This document shows, piece after piece, positions 45,413 to 54,989 of a stretch of 64,000 nt of DNA. Source of the DNA: Daejeonella lutea. Its GTDB lineage: Bacteria > Bacteroidota > Bacteroidia > Sphingobacteriales > Sphingobacteriaceae. Positions within the stretch are counted from its first letter, which is position 1, and every line of letters begins with the position of its first letter. The notes below the pieces were generated by a model that saw nothing but the letters and a program-made list of their open reading frames with translations, searched no databases and was not told the DNA's origin. Made by a program: the position numbers and the translations under genes. Location of the stretch: NCBI RefSeq assembly GCF_900168015.1, contig NZ_FUYR01000001.1, positions 990,943 to 1,054,942 on the forward strand, written 5' to 3'.

Positions 45413-45642
45413 AACTCCCCAATCACTACTTTTTTCTTAGCAAACACGATCCCAAGCATCATGATTACGCCTGATGCTAAAATTATAAAGGACAATACCC
45501 CTTCGTTAAACTTGCTGCTCACCAGATGCTGTGGAATGGAGTAGAACAAAATAATGGTTATTAGTCCTCTGGGCGCTATAAATAGCTCTGGGAAAAAATT
45601 GGTTTGCGAAATGTAACGGAGGAAAACATAGCGGATAAGCAT
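45397..45642 (-). pseudogene. C-terminal remnant of a Na+/H+ antiporter
   Basis: An 81-codon frame whose sequence (FFPELFIAPRGLITIILFYSIP, then FNEGVLSFIILASGVIMMLGIVFAKK) matches only the last two membrane segments of a CPA-type cation:proton antiporter of ~400 residues. Everything upstream is absent; the metallophosphoesterase gene ends three bases before. The remnant ends within repeat cassette D. It is most likely a deletion product and not a functional gene. Confidence 0.7.
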
Positions 45643-45645
45643 AAG

Positions 45646-46506
45646 CTACTTCAGGTTGAGACGAGTCGGCATAGCATCCAGCGGATAGTACTTGTGAGTT
45701 ACAGCGGTACCGTTTACATCTACGATCCTAAATCCAGAGCTATCCGATCCTAATGGCCGCCCAACAGGGCCTGTAGTGATCATTTCGATGTTGCCTGCAC
45801 GGCCACCAGCATTGCGGTGATAATGCCCTGCGAAGATCTGTCTTACCTTATATTTCTCAAATAGTTCCAGGTACATCTTTCTTCTTTCAATATCAATATT
45901 GAAATATTCATTGGGCTCGTCAGCACTGTTAAGGAAGAATGGATGATGCATGAAGATCATGATGTTCCTGCTTCCTGAATTCTTGCCATCCTCCAGGGCA
46001 GTCCTTACCCAGGCTTCCTGCTCTGTGGCCTCTGCAGGTGCCTTTGACGGATCTTTAATAAGTGAAGAATTAAGGACGATTCCGAATATATTTCCTGATC
46101 TGAAGGTATAACGATCCGGGCCAAAGTGTTCCTGATAGAACCTTACAGATGCTGGTGTGGGGATGTTCTCCACGTCATGATTACCTGACACATTATAGAT
46201 CTTAATTGCAGGATCGAGCGTTGCTGCGATTCGCTTATATTCATTAATCTGGGCCAGATCCCCTGGTTTGTTTACCAGGTCGCCGCAAACAATGATAAAA
46301 GCTGGTTTCAAGCGATTGGTCTCAGCAATCGCCTTCTCGAAATTCCGGGTTTCCCTGCTGAATTCCTTATTTTCATTAAAGAATCCAAACTGCGTATCTG
46401 CCATCTGGAAGAAGGTAAATTTCTCAGTATACTTAATTGATGCACAACTCGCAGCTAACAAGGTAAATGCGGTAATCAGGAGGCTTTTATGTATTGTTTT
46501 CAACAT
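45646..46506 (-). CDS. Metallophosphoesterase lipoprotein, CPPED1-like
   Basis: A 286-residue calcineurin-like phosphoesterase with a lipobox signal peptide (LLAASCASI). Metal-site motifs in order: MADTQFG near residue 35, VCGDLVNKPGD near residue 73, VSGNHDVENI near residue 105, MHHPFFL near residue 180 and AGHYHRN near residue 228. It should act on phosphate esters in the periplasm or at the surface; substrate unknown. It is divergent from a second metallophosphoesterase gene. Confidence 0.9.
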   Translation of the reverse strand: MLKTIHKSLLITAFTLLAASCASIKYTEKFTFFQMADTQFGFFNENKEFSRETRNFEKAIAETNRLKPAFIIVCGDLVNKPGDLAQINEYKRIAATLDPAIKIYNVSGNHDVENIPTPASVRFYQEHFGPDRYTFRSGNIFGIVLNSSLIKDPSKAPAEATEQEAWVRTALEDGKNSGSRNIMIFMHHPFFLNSADEPNEYFNIDIERRKMYLELFEKYKVRQIFAGHYHRNAGGRAGNIEMITTGPVGRPLGSDSSGFRIVDVNGTAVTHKYYPLDAMPTRLNLK

Positions 46507-46581
46507 CGGGATCTATATTTATAACCGTGAATTTAAGGAAATAATTATCGTGTATGTCGGTTCGGACTAAACATATTTATT

Positions 46582-46589
46582 TAGTTTTG
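46582..46589 (+). promoter_or_regulatory. Probable -7 box of the second metallophosphoesterase gene
   Basis: TAGTTTTG fits TAnnTTTG and lies 14 bases before the ATG; TTCG at 46561 may be the -33 element. Confidence 0.5.
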
Positions 46590-46603
46590 GATAAAACTCA
46601 GCC

Positions 46604-47617
46604 ATGCAATTCAGGAATGCCTATATAGCGGTAACACTTCTTTTAGCAATAATTCTAACGGCGTTTGTCGCAGAAAATACTATTCATGAGACTAACCCTA
46701 GAGCTCGTAAAATCAGGAAAGAGCAGAAAGACAAACCAATTAAGATCTGTGTGATAAGCGATCTGAACGCCAGTTATGGTTCAACTCAATATCCTTATGA
46801 AGTGTCCCAGGTAATACAACGGATGGGTGAGATCGATCCGGATATAATACTGTGTTCCGGAGATATGGTTGCCGGACAAAAAGCGAGCCTCACTGAACAG
46901 AATATAACGGATATGTGGGCCAGTTTTAAAACTACAGTATTGAATCCGATAAATCGCCTTGGTATCCCTTTTGGTTTTACTGTTGGCAACCATGATGCCT
47001 CGCCTTCCTTTTCAAAAGATAGGGCTATCTCTAAAGACTTTTGGAAAGAAAACGTTAAAAATACTAATCTCACTTTTGTTGATTCCACCAACTACCCTTT
47101 CTACTACAGTTACATAAAGAATAATGTATTTATTATGAGCTGGGATGCCGCTGGTGCAGAAATAAAGCCGGAAGTCTACCGTTGGATGAAAGCCCAAATG
47201 GAGGGTAAAATAGCCAGGAATGCCCGGCTGAAAATACTGATAGGCCACCTGCCTTTGTACGCCATAGTTGACAGCAAAAACAAACCCGGGGAAGTGAATT
47301 CAGATCCTGCAGCGGCCCTGGAGTTTTTCAAAACATACGGACTGGATTTATACATAAGTGGTCATCAGCATGCTTATTACCCTTCGAAAAAAGGTGAAAT
47401 ACGATTTCTTAATATGGGAGCTATTGGCGATGGACCAAGAAAATTGATCGGTAACACAGCGGAAGCCGCTAAATCTTACACAATTATCGACATCCCAGTG
47501 AAAAATGCCAGAAATTTCACTTACCAAACATACACGCCTGATAATGTGAAAATAGAACTCTCCAGCCTTCCTGATTCAATAATAGGATTTAACGGCACGT
47601 CTCGTAAAGATCATTAA
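46604..47617 (+). CDS. Metallophosphoesterase, membrane-anchored or exported
   Basis: A 337-residue calcineurin-fold enzyme with an N-terminal hydrophobic segment (AVTLLLAIILTAFVAEN) that may be an uncleaved anchor. Motifs: CVISDLNASYGS near residue 48 (an asparagine where histidine is typical), LCSGDMVAG near residue 82, TVGNHDASPS near residue 125, IGHLPLY near residue 212 and ISGHQHAYYPS near residue 250. It resembles the Icc/purple acid phosphatase side of the superfamily. Substrate unknown. Confidence 0.88.
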   Translation: MQFRNAYIAVTLLLAIILTAFVAENTIHETNPRARKIRKEQKDKPIKICVISDLNASYGSTQYPYEVSQVIQRMGEIDPDIILCSGDMVAGQKASLTEQNITDMWASFKTTVLNPINRLGIPFGFTVGNHDASPSFSKDRAISKDFWKENVKNTNLTFVDSTNYPFYYSYIKNNVFIMSWDAAGAEIKPEVYRWMKAQMEGKIARNARLKILIGHLPLYAIVDSKNKPGEVNSDPAAALEFFKTYGLDLYISGHQHAYYPSKKGEIRFLNMGAIGDGPRKLIGNTAEAAKSYTIIDIPVKNARNFTYQTYTPDNVKIELSSLPDSIIGFNGTSRKDH

Positions 47618-47727
47618 TGCGGTTTCACGCAAGACAAAAGTTATTGTTGAATAAGTTCAAAAATTGAACGGGTATCTGAGCGTAACAAAAGCCCTCAGAA
47701 TACGTTAATATCCAAATGCAGATTGAC

Positions 47728-47735
47728 TAAATTTG
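47728..47735 (+). promoter_or_regulatory. Probable -7 box of the thiolase gene
   Basis: TAAATTTG is an exact TAnnTTTG match, 17 bases before the start codon. Confidence 0.55.
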
Positions 47736-47752
47736 CACGATATAATTAGAAG

Positions 47753-48934
47753 ATGCAAGAAGTATATATAGTATCCGCTGTCCGCACACCGATAGGAAGT
47801 TTTGGGGGCAGTTTATCATCTTTATCAGCAAGTCAGCTAGGAGCAATTGCAATTAAGGCGGCTGTTGAACGGGCAGGAATAGATTCTGGTCAGGTACAGG
47901 AAGTTATCATGGGCAACGTATTGTCTGCAAATTTGGGCCAGGCTCCAGCCACACAAGCTGCAAAGTTTGCCGGTTTGCCCGACATTCCCGCAACTGCAGT
48001 GAATAAAGTTTGTGCTTCCGGAACCAAAGCGCTAATGTTCGCTGCTCAAAGCATCGCCCTGGGCGAAAAAGATATTATAGTTGCGGGCGGAATGGAAAGC
48101 ATGAGCAATGTTCCCTACTACCTCGACAAAGCGCGGAATGGCTATCGCCTTGGCGATGGTAAGATCACCGACGGCCTTGTAAAAGACGGCTTGTGGGATG
48201 TATATAACGATTACCATATGGGTTCGGCTGCAGAGCTATGTGCAACTGATTGTAAGATCAGCCGTGAGGATCAGGATGCTTATGCGATTGAATCTTACAG
48301 GAGATCACAAAAAGCTCAGGCTGAGGGCAAATTCAACAGCGAAATTGTGCCGGTAGAGATAAAAGATAAAAAAGGCGACATCACTTCGGTTACCATGGAT
48401 GAAGAAGTTCAGGCTGTTAAGTTCGAGAAAATACCATCCCTAAAACCTGTGTTCAAAAAGGACGGAACTGTAACTGCCGCTAATGCATCGACCTTAAACG
48501 ATGGTGCTGCCGCACTCGTGCTGATGAGCAAAAAGAAAGCAGATGAGCTGGGAATTAAGCCGCTGGCACGAATTGTATCTTACGCGGACACGCAGCAGGC
48601 GCCTGAATGGTTTACTACCTCTCCGTCAAAGGCTATACCAGCGGCCCTGGAGCGTGCCGGCATTGCTGCTGATAAAGTTGACTACTACGAGATCAATGAA
48701 GCGTTTTCTGTGGTGTCCTTAGCGAACAATCGACTTTTAGAGCTTGATTCTGCAAAAGTGAATGTAAACGGTGGAGCAGTTTCTATGGGCCACCCGCTGG
48801 GTGCATCCGGAGCGAGAATTATCGTTACCCTCATAAACGTGCTTCAGCAAAATGGAGGTAAAATTGGCGTAGCAGGTATCTGCAACGGCGGTGGTGGTGC
48901 AAGTGCCATGGTGATAGAAAATCTGTCTAATTGA
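47753..48934 (+). CDS. Acetyl-CoA C-acetyltransferase (thiolase)
   Basis: A 393-residue thiolase that condenses or splits acetoacetyl-CoA. Catalytic residues: C87 in [11 protein letters not shown]347 in [12 protein letters not shown] and C377 in [10 protein letters not shown]. The full set of family motifs is present and length is normal. The next gene starts one base after its stop, so they are likely co-transcribed. It may serve fatty-acid breakdown or isoprenoid supply; no other pathway gene is adjacent. Confidence 0.95.
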   Translation: MQEVYIVSAVRTPIGSFGGSLSSLSASQLGAIAIKAAVERAGIDSGQVQEVIMGNVLSANLGQAPATQAAKFAGLPDIPATAVNKVCASGTKALMFAAQSIALGEKDIIVAGGMESMSNVPYYLDKARNGYRLGDGKITDGLVKDGLWDVYNDYHMGSAAELCATDCKISREDQDAYAIESYRRSQKAQAEGKFNSEIVPVEIKDKKGDITSVTMDEEVQAVKFEKIPSLKPVFKKDGTVTAANASTLNDGAAALVLMSKKKADELGIKPLARIVSYADTQQAPEWFTTSPSKAIPAALERAGIAADKVDYYEINEAFSVVSLANNRLLELDSAKVNVNGGAVSMGHPLGASGARIIVTLINVLQQNGGKIGVAGICNGGGGASAMVIENLSN

Positions 48935-48935
48935 A

Positions 48936-49829
48936 ATGATAAGATCAGTAATAATCGTAAGTCTTTTGATGCTGCTTGGATTCAAAGTCCATGCACAGCA
49001 TTCAGCAAGCAGTAGTAACCTGAAGTTAAAGGCGTACCAGGATACCCTGAAAGACTTAAGTTTTAAGATGATAAACGACAGTTTGGAGCCACAACGATAT
49101 AATGCCAGCTATAAGTTCATTAGAACATTGGTAAGCGCCTTGAAAACCCCGTATTCCTTCAACTTTGCATTTGATTCCCTGAAGACAATTTCAATACAAC
49201 CCTCTTCTGATAAACGTTTCAGGATCTTCAGCTGGCACGTAATGAATGCCGACGGCAGTTACAGATATTACGGGACTGTCCAAATGAATAACCCGGATGG
49301 TAAGCTTCAAATGTTTCCGCTGGTTGATTATACTTCAGAATTTAAAAAGCCTGCCGATAGTGTCACGACTAACGATAAATGGTACGGCGCTCAGTATTAT
49401 CGCATTATATCTGTAATAAACAACGTCAAAACCCCGTACTACATCCTGCTGGGTTGGAAAGGAAACAATGTAAAATCTACAAAAAAGGTAATTGATGTGA
49501 TCCATTTCAAAGATAACAAGGCCTACTTCGGAATGCCTGTGTTTGATGGAGATAAAGACAACCCAACTCAAAAGCGTGCTATTTTTGAATATGATCGTAA
49601 GGCTTCTATGGTTTTAAACTACGACCCAAAAACTACCACCATCATATTTGATCACCTTGCCCCGCCTGATGATAAACTTAAAGGAAGGTTTGAGCTTTAC
49701 GGCCCCGACTTTTCTTATGATGGCTATCGACTTGCTAACGGCCGCTGGAAGCTGGTTGAGGATATTGAGGTAAAAAATCAACCAACGGATCAGGATGAGA
49801 ACTTTAATGATCCGAAGAAGATGAAATGA
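48936..49829 (+). CDS. Secreted hypothetical protein
   Basis: A 297-residue protein with a signal peptide cut near VHAQ (residue 21). The rest is beta-rich with a repeating aromatic pattern (FRIFSWHVMNADGSYRYYGTVQM, YYIISVINNVKTPYYILLGWKG in style). I recognise no catalytic motif. It follows the thiolase by a single base, although a secreted product is an odd partner for a cytosolic thiolase. Confidence 0.72.
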   Translation: MIRSVIIVSLLMLLGFKVHAQHSASSSNLKLKAYQDTLKDLSFKMINDSLEPQRYNASYKFIRTLVSALKTPYSFNFAFDSLKTISIQPSSDKRFRIFSWHVMNADGSYRYYGTVQMNNPDGKLQMFPLVDYTSEFKKPADSVTTNDKWYGAQYYRIISVINNVKTPYYILLGWKGNNVKSTKKVIDVIHFKDNKAYFGMPVFDGDKDNPTQKRAIFEYDRKASMVLNYDPKTTTIIFDHLAPPDDKLKGRFELYGPDFSYDGYRLANGRWKLVEDIEVKNQPTDQDENFNDPKKMK

Positions 49830-49839
49830 GTGGACGGTG

Positions 49840-50127
49840 GACCGTTGACAGTTGACAGTTGACAGTTGACAGTTGGGCATAGCGAACAAAGGCTCTAAAT
49901 TAATTCCCCGTTCGCAATACTGTGATTCATTTACAGCGTTTACATCACTTTCAAATTTCCACTCGTCCGTTGTTCGCTTACAGCGTTTGCATCACTTTCA
50001 ACTTTCAACTTTCAACTTTCAACTTTCCACTTTCATCTTTCACCTTTCAACTCACCCATTGTTCATTTACAGCGTTTCCAAAACTTTCAACCGTCAACTT
50101 TCAACTTTCAACTGTCAACTGTCAACC
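49840..50127. repeat. Iterated-heptamer inverted repeat cassette E with a 24-bp triplicate
   Basis: The left arm (49843-49875) is TTGACAG repeated four to five times. The right part (about 50000-50127) is a long run of TCAACTT and TCAACTG heptamers, complementary to the left. Between them a 24-base unit TTACAGCGTTTACATCACTT and onward occurs at 49931-49954, 49978-50001 and 50067-50090. It fills the gap between a plus-strand gene and the convergent DUF819 gene. No coding function is supported. Confidence 0.9.
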
Positions 50128-50130
50128 CGT

Positions 50131-51381
50131 CTAAGGTGCTACCGCCTGCATCAACAACCCACAAATATAAGCTCCATAAGTCCCCACCACGTACCCAAAC
50201 ACAGCCAACAACACTCCTACAGGAGCCAGTGACGGGTGAAATGCGCTCGCTACAACTGGTGCCGAAGCTGGCCCGCCAATATTAGACATACTGCTTACCG
50301 CAAGGAAAAAGAATGGAGTTTTAGTCAATTTGGCTACAATGATTACGATAATCGCATGAATCAACATCCACACTACACCAACAAGTAATATCCCGGGATT
50401 GGAGAAAATAGCGATAATGTTCATTTGCATACCAATGGTGGTAATGAGCACATAAAGCAATACACTTCCAAGCCGTGAGGCGCCAGCAGCTTCCAGATTC
50501 CTGACTTTTGTAAACGAAAGTAACATCCCTATAGTTGTTGCAATAATTACGATCCAGAAAAAGCCTGATGTAAGACTGAATTTACTCAAATAGGGTGCAT
50601 TTGCCGTTACCCAGGGCGCAATATTGTCGGCCCCAAAATGAGCAAGCCCCGTGACACCAAATGCCACAGCAAGGATCAACACAATATCTGAAGTTGAAGG
50701 GATTCGCATAGTCGAAAGCTGATATGCCTCTATCTTTTCTTTAATCTCCGTCACGGAACTATCATCTGCTTTTAACCACTTGTTTATTCTGACCGTTTGA
50801 GTTGCACCATATAATAAAAGTGCCATCCAGGTATAAGAAATTACCACATCAAGGGTAACCATAGCTGAGAACAGGTCAGCACTCGGCTTGAATATCTCAA
50901 ACATAGCCGCCTGGTTTGCCGCTCCACCTATCCAGGTGCCAGCTACGGTCGCTAATCCACGCCAAACGGCATCCGGTCCTACCCCGCCAACTATATCGGG
51001 AGCAAAAATTGAGATCAGAAGAACAGCGATAGGCCCGCCCAATAAAATACTGATTGTAGACGTTAAAAACATAAGGCCGGCCTTTTTACGTAATTTCCAT
51101 ATCTCCTTTAAGTCAAGGCTTAGTGTAAATAAAACTAAACTTGCCGGCAACAAATACCTTGATGAAATTGTATATAGAGATGACGTTTCTCCGGAAATAA
51201 TACCAACAGAGTTCAATATACCCGGCAGGAAATAGCAGAGAAGTATTGGAGGGATGACGTTATAGAATTTTCTGAAAAAAGGAACTTTGCTTTCGGCAGA
51301 CCAGAAAACGAGTCCTAATATGCTCATTAACAATCCTAATACTACGGCATCGTTAGTGATTAATGGAGTTGGGGCTGTCAT
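50131..51381 (-). CDS. DUF819 family membrane permease
   Basis: A 416-residue membrane protein with about 11-12 helices, matching the DUF819 (YjcL-like) family: SRYLLPASLVLFTLSLDLKEIW near residue 75, GTWIGGAANQAAMFEIF near residue 150, and SMSNIGGPASAPVVASAFHP near residue 370. The transport substrate of this family is unknown. Its 3' end abuts repeat cassette E. Confidence 0.87.
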   Translation of the reverse strand: MTAPTPLITNDAVVLGLLMSILGLVFWSAESKVPFFRKFYNVIPPILLCYFLPGILNSVGIISGETSSLYTISSRYLLPASLVLFTLSLDLKEIWKLRKKAGLMFLTSTISILLGGPIAVLLISIFAPDIVGGVGPDAVWRGLATVAGTWIGGAANQAAMFEIFKPSADLFSAMVTLDVVISYTWMALLLYGATQTVRINKWLKADDSSVTEIKEKIEAYQLSTMRIPSTSDIVLILAVAFGVTGLAHFGADNIAPWVTANAPYLSKFSLTSGFFWIVIIATTIGMLLSFTKVRNLEAAGASRLGSVLLYVLITTIGMQMNIIAIFSNPGILLVGVVWMLIHAIIVIIVAKLTKTPFFFLAVSSMSNIGGPASAPVVASAFHPSLAPVGVLLAVFGYVVGTYGAYICGLLMQAVAP

Positions 51382-51538
51382 TTATAAGAATTAATATTTC
51401 AGCATATCGGTTAAAGGGCCAATTTTAGACAAAATTTAATTATAATTGAACTTTTTACTTCTGATTAAACTTTATAGGAAGTATTGGAACAACTAACCAA
51501 ATAAACAGCTCCTCAGACGGAGATTACTAAAACTTAAT

Positions 51539-52900
51539 ATGGAAATTCAACAAAAACAGCTTTTTGGACATCCGCGCGGACTTTACATTCTTTTCCTTAC
51601 GGAAATGTGGGAACGGTTCAGCTACTATGGCATGAGGGCACTTTTAGTCCTCTTTCTTGTTTCATCGGTAAATGGCGAAAATCCCGGTTACGGATGGACA
51701 AGCAGCGAAGCATTGAAATTGTATGGAATTTATACGTTTCTGGTTTACCTCTCTTCAATTCCCGGGGGTATTCTTGCAGATAAATATATCGGCCAGAAGA
51801 AAGCCGTTATAGTGGGCGGAGTCCTCCTTGTTATCGGACATAGTATCCTCGCTGTTCAGAACATCAGCGCTTTCTATATTGGATTAGGATTGATCATTGC
51901 GGGTGTAGGCTGCTTAAAACCTAATATTTCAACTATGGTCGGTGGCTTGTACCAAAAGGGTGACGACAGAAGAGATAAAGGCTTCACGATATTTTATATC
52001 GGTATAAACGTTGGAGCTTTCCTTGCAGGTATCATTATCGGATATGTGGGTGAAACAATGGGATGGCATTATGGGTTCGGACTTGCAGGATTGGGAATGC
52101 TTATCGGACTGATCATTTTTATTCTCGGGAGTAAAGATCTGAAGGGTGTTGGAGAAGCAACCAAGACCCTTTCTAAAGCAGATCAGGCAGTGTTGGACAA
52201 ACCCCTTACTAAGATTGAGAAAGACCGTGTATTGGTTATGCTGCTTTCCTTCTTGATGGTTATCATATTCTGGGGAGCATTCGAACAAGCCGGAGGTTTA
52301 ATGAATTTGTATGCATCCGAGAAAACTGATCGGGTGATCGGATTTTTAAACTGGACGGTTCCGGCAACCTGGTTCCAATCGGTAAACTCATTCTTTATCA
52401 TCACCCTGGGTATTCCGGTAGCAGCGTTCTGGTACAATTGGAAAAAGAAAGGCAAAGAAGCATCATCTATATTTAAAATTGCTATGGGCGTACTTATAAT
52501 GGGATGGGGATTCCTATTCATGTCAGCAGCGTCTATGCAATATCAGGAAAACGGTTCTTCAGCAATGTATTGGTTAGTTCTGGCTTACCTTTTCCATACT
52601 GTTGGTGAATTATGCGCATCTCCGGTGGCTCTTTCTTTCATAACCAAGCTTGCACCGCTTAAATATGCTTCGATCATGATGGGAGTATATTTCGCAGCAA
52701 CTGGGCTAGGAAATTACGTTGCAGCATGGGTTGGCGTTTGGTCACAAACCGCAGGCGAATTGGAAATTTTTATGGGTATTGCCATTTTCTGTACGATAAT
52801 CGCCGGACTTGTTATTGCAATTAGAAAACCTTTGAAAAGGCTTACCCATGGCGCGGAAGATTTCTCCGAAAAGACTATGGGCAAGACTGCCACTGCTTAA
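51539..52900 (+). CDS. POT/PTR family peptide MFS transporter
   Basis: A 453-residue proton-coupled oligopeptide transporter. The signature FLTEMWERFSYYGMRALLVLF (ExxERFxYYG) lies at residue ~19, followed by GGILADKYIGQKKAV and GCLKPNISTMVGGLY. About 12-14 helices. It would take up di- and tripeptides. The C-terminal 20 residues are cytosolic and charged. Monocistronic by spacing. Confidence 0.93.
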   Translation: MEIQQKQLFGHPRGLYILFLTEMWERFSYYGMRALLVLFLVSSVNGENPGYGWTSSEALKLYGIYTFLVYLSSIPGGILADKYIGQKKAVIVGGVLLVIGHSILAVQNISAFYIGLGLIIAGVGCLKPNISTMVGGLYQKGDDRRDKGFTIFYIGINVGAFLAGIIIGYVGETMGWHYGFGLAGLGMLIGLIIFILGSKDLKGVGEATKTLSKADQAVLDKPLTKIEKDRVLVMLLSFLMVIIFWGAFEQAGGLMNLYASEKTDRVIGFLNWTVPATWFQSVNSFFIITLGIPVAAFWYNWKKKGKEASSIFKIAMGVLIMGWGFLFMSAASMQYQENGSSAMYWLVLAYLFHTVGELCASPVALSFITKLAPLKYASIMMGVYFAATGLGNYVAAWVGVWSQTAGELEIFMGIAIFCTIIAGLVIAIRKPLKRLTHGAEDFSEKTMGKTATA

Positions 52901-53059
52901 TCACTAACATTGAATAGTATCCAGTGATCAGTAATCAGGATGTGAGTAAAAATCATAAACTGATTGCTGATTACTTTTTGTTAAAAAACCTTAAATATTC
53001 CTCCCAGCCTGGACCCTCTAAAGTATAACTCCTATATTCGCCTCTCCAAACTTTAGTTC

Positions 53060-53821
53060 GTGGCATCAGACAGCATTGTCATTATTCCTACTTACAACGA
53101 GAAAGAAAACATCGAAAACATCATTCGGAAGGTTTTTTCCCTGTCCGATGTTTTCCATATTCTGATCGTTGACGATGGATCGCCTGACGGAACTGCGGAT
53201 ATTGTAAAACATCTTCAGAACGAATACGAAGGCTTGTTGCATATTCTTGAACGAAAAGGCAAGTTAGGTCTTGGTACTGCTTACATAGAAGGATTTAAGT
53301 GGGTTCTCAATCGCGGTTATGAGTACATCTTCGAAATGGATGCCGATTTTTCACACAATCCTGTGGATCTTTCACGACTTAGAATGGCCTGCGTTGACGG
53401 AGCTGATCTGGCAATAGGGTCGCGCTATATCAAAGGAGTTAATGTAGTAAACTGGCCCATGAGCAGGGTACTTATGTCCTACTTTGCATCGGTTTATGTG
53501 AGATTTGTAACCGGGATTAATATTCAGGATGCAACTGCCGGGTTTAAATGCTACAGGCGTATCGTTTTAGAAACCATTCCCCTGGACAAGATCAAATTCA
53601 TTGGCTATGCTTTCCAGATCGAAATGAAGTTCACTGCAATAAAGTTTGGCTTCAACGTTGTTGAAGTACCCATTATATTTACTGATCGCACCGAGGGCAC
53701 ATCCAAAATGAGTACCAAAATCTTTAGAGAGGCTTTCCTTGGGGTTATACAGATTAAGCTGAGCAGTTTCTTCCGGGACTATTCAAGAACAAAGATCGAA
53801 GCCAGGAGCCTAAAAAATTAA
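53060..53821 (+). CDS. Polyprenol monophosphomannose synthase-like glycosyltransferase (GT2)
   Basis: A 253-residue GT-A glycosyltransferase beginning at a GTG (MASDSIVIIPTYNEKENIENII). The DPM1 pattern is clear: IVDDGSPDGTADIV near residue 38, EMDADFSHNP near residue 92 (DxD), GSRYIKG near residue 119, and VPIIFTDRTEGTSKMS near residue 212. It would transfer mannose or a related sugar from a nucleotide to polyprenyl phosphate at the membrane. No membrane domain is attached. TATATTCG 20 bases upstream may be its -7 box. Confidence 0.92.
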   Translation: MASDSIVIIPTYNEKENIENIIRKVFSLSDVFHILIVDDGSPDGTADIVKHLQNEYEGLLHILERKGKLGLGTAYIEGFKWVLNRGYEYIFEMDADFSHNPVDLSRLRMACVDGADLAIGSRYIKGVNVVNWPMSRVLMSYFASVYVRFVTGINIQDATAGFKCYRRIVLETIPLDKIKFIGYAFQIEMKFTAIKFGFNVVEVPIIFTDRTEGTSKMSTKIFREAFLGVIQIKLSSFFRDYSRTKIEARSLKN

Positions 53822-53875
53822 GTCTGAAACTTTATATTTACAAGACTTAATAAATTCCAATTCAACAGCAATCCT

Positions 53876-54895
53876 ATGAATGAAAATCTTGATCCCGGAG
53901 AGGAGAATCTTTCACCTGTAGAGCGGGAGATAGAGAAAGTACTGCGGCCGCAGGCTTTTGAGGATTTCACAGGACAGCACAAGATACTGTCGAACCTGAA
54001 GATTTTTGTTCAGGCCGCCAAACAGCGTGGCGAGGCTTTGGATCACGTTCTTCTGCATGGCCCCCCCGGATTAGGAAAGACAACCCTGTCACATATCATA
54101 GCCAATGAAATGGGCGTCAATATCAGAATTACCTCAGGACCTGTCCTGGACAAGCCAGGAGATCTGGCAGGGCTGTTGACAAACCTTGAAGAAGGCGATA
54201 TCCTTTTTATTGATGAGATTCATAGACTGAGTCCCCTGGTCGAAGAATACCTGTACTCTGCAATGGAGGACTTCAAAATAGATATCATGCTGGAAACGGG
54301 TCCCAATGCCCGTTCGGTACAAATATCACTGAATGCCTTCACGCTTGTCGGAGCCACCACCCGTTCAGGCTTGCTTACCGCCCCTTTGAGAGCACGTTTT
54401 GGAATAAACAGCCGGTTGGAATATTATGATGCCAAACTATTAACAACGATCGTACTGCGTTCTGCTGAGATCCTTAAAACTGCAATTTCGGACGAAGGCG
54501 CATATGAAATCGCCAGACGAAGCCGGGGCACACCACGTATAGCAAATGCTTTGCTACGCCGGACTCGTGATTTTGCTCAAATTAAGGGCAATGGGAGTAT
54601 CGATACTGAAATCGCGAAGTATGCGCTAAACGCGCTCAATGTAGACGAACATGGTTTAGATGAGATGGACAATAAGATACTTGTAACCATTATCGATAAG
54701 TTCAAAGGAGGGCCTGTAGGATTGAAAACTATAGCGACTGCCGTAGGCGAAGAAGAAGGAACAATCGAAGAAGTCTATGAGCCATTCCTGATCCAGGAAG
54801 GCTACATCATGCGGACTTCAAGGGGAAGAGAATGTACAGAGATTGCCTATAAACACCTTGGACGAATTAAATCGGGGGGAAATACGTTATTTTAA
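53876..54895 (+). CDS. ruvB: Holliday junction branch migration helicase subunit RuvB
   Basis: A 339-residue AAA+ motor that drives branch migration with RuvA. Walker [13 protein letters not shown] near residue 62, Walker [12 protein letters not shown] near residue 112, sensor [12 protein letters not shown] near residue 157 and the RuvB C-terminal winged helix. Length and motifs are standard. The C-terminus ([26 protein letters not shown]) is complete. Ends at a hairpin terminator. Confidence 0.97.
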   Translation: MNENLDPGEENLSPVEREIEKVLRPQAFEDFTGQHKILSNLKIFVQAAKQRGEALDHVLLHGPPGLGKTTLSHIIANEMGVNIRITSGPVLDKPGDLAGLLTNLEEGDILFIDEIHRLSPLVEEYLYSAMEDFKIDIMLETGPNARSVQISLNAFTLVGATTRSGLLTAPLRARFGINSRLEYYDAKLLTTIVLRSAEILKTAISDEGAYEIARRSRGTPRIANALLRRTRDFAQIKGNGSIDTEIAKYALNALNVDEHGLDEMDNKILVTIIDKFKGGPVGLKTIATAVGEEEGTIEEVYEPFLIQEGYIMRTSRGRECTEIAYKHLGRIKSGGNTLF

Positions 54896-54940
54896 TTCCC
54901 TGTAGTGTAGAACTTCAACCTTAAAAGTTGATTGAAATAA

Positions 54941-54973
54941 AAAAGGGCTCTCCAATCGGAAAGCCCTTTTTAC
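54941..54973. terminator. Hairpin terminator between ruvB and the OmpA-like gene
   Basis: AAAAGGGCT (54941-54949) and AGCCCTTTT (54962-54970) pair, with a further TCC/GGA pairing inside the loop; T and A runs flank it on both sides, so it can serve both convergent genes. Confidence 0.88.
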
Positions 54974-54989
54974 CTATTTAGTTTAAGGT

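Noticed and set aside
49873-50232. A 119-codon plus-strand frame with FNFQLSTFNFQLST repeats
   Set aside because: Translation of the heptamer cassette overlapping the DUF819 gene on the other strand.
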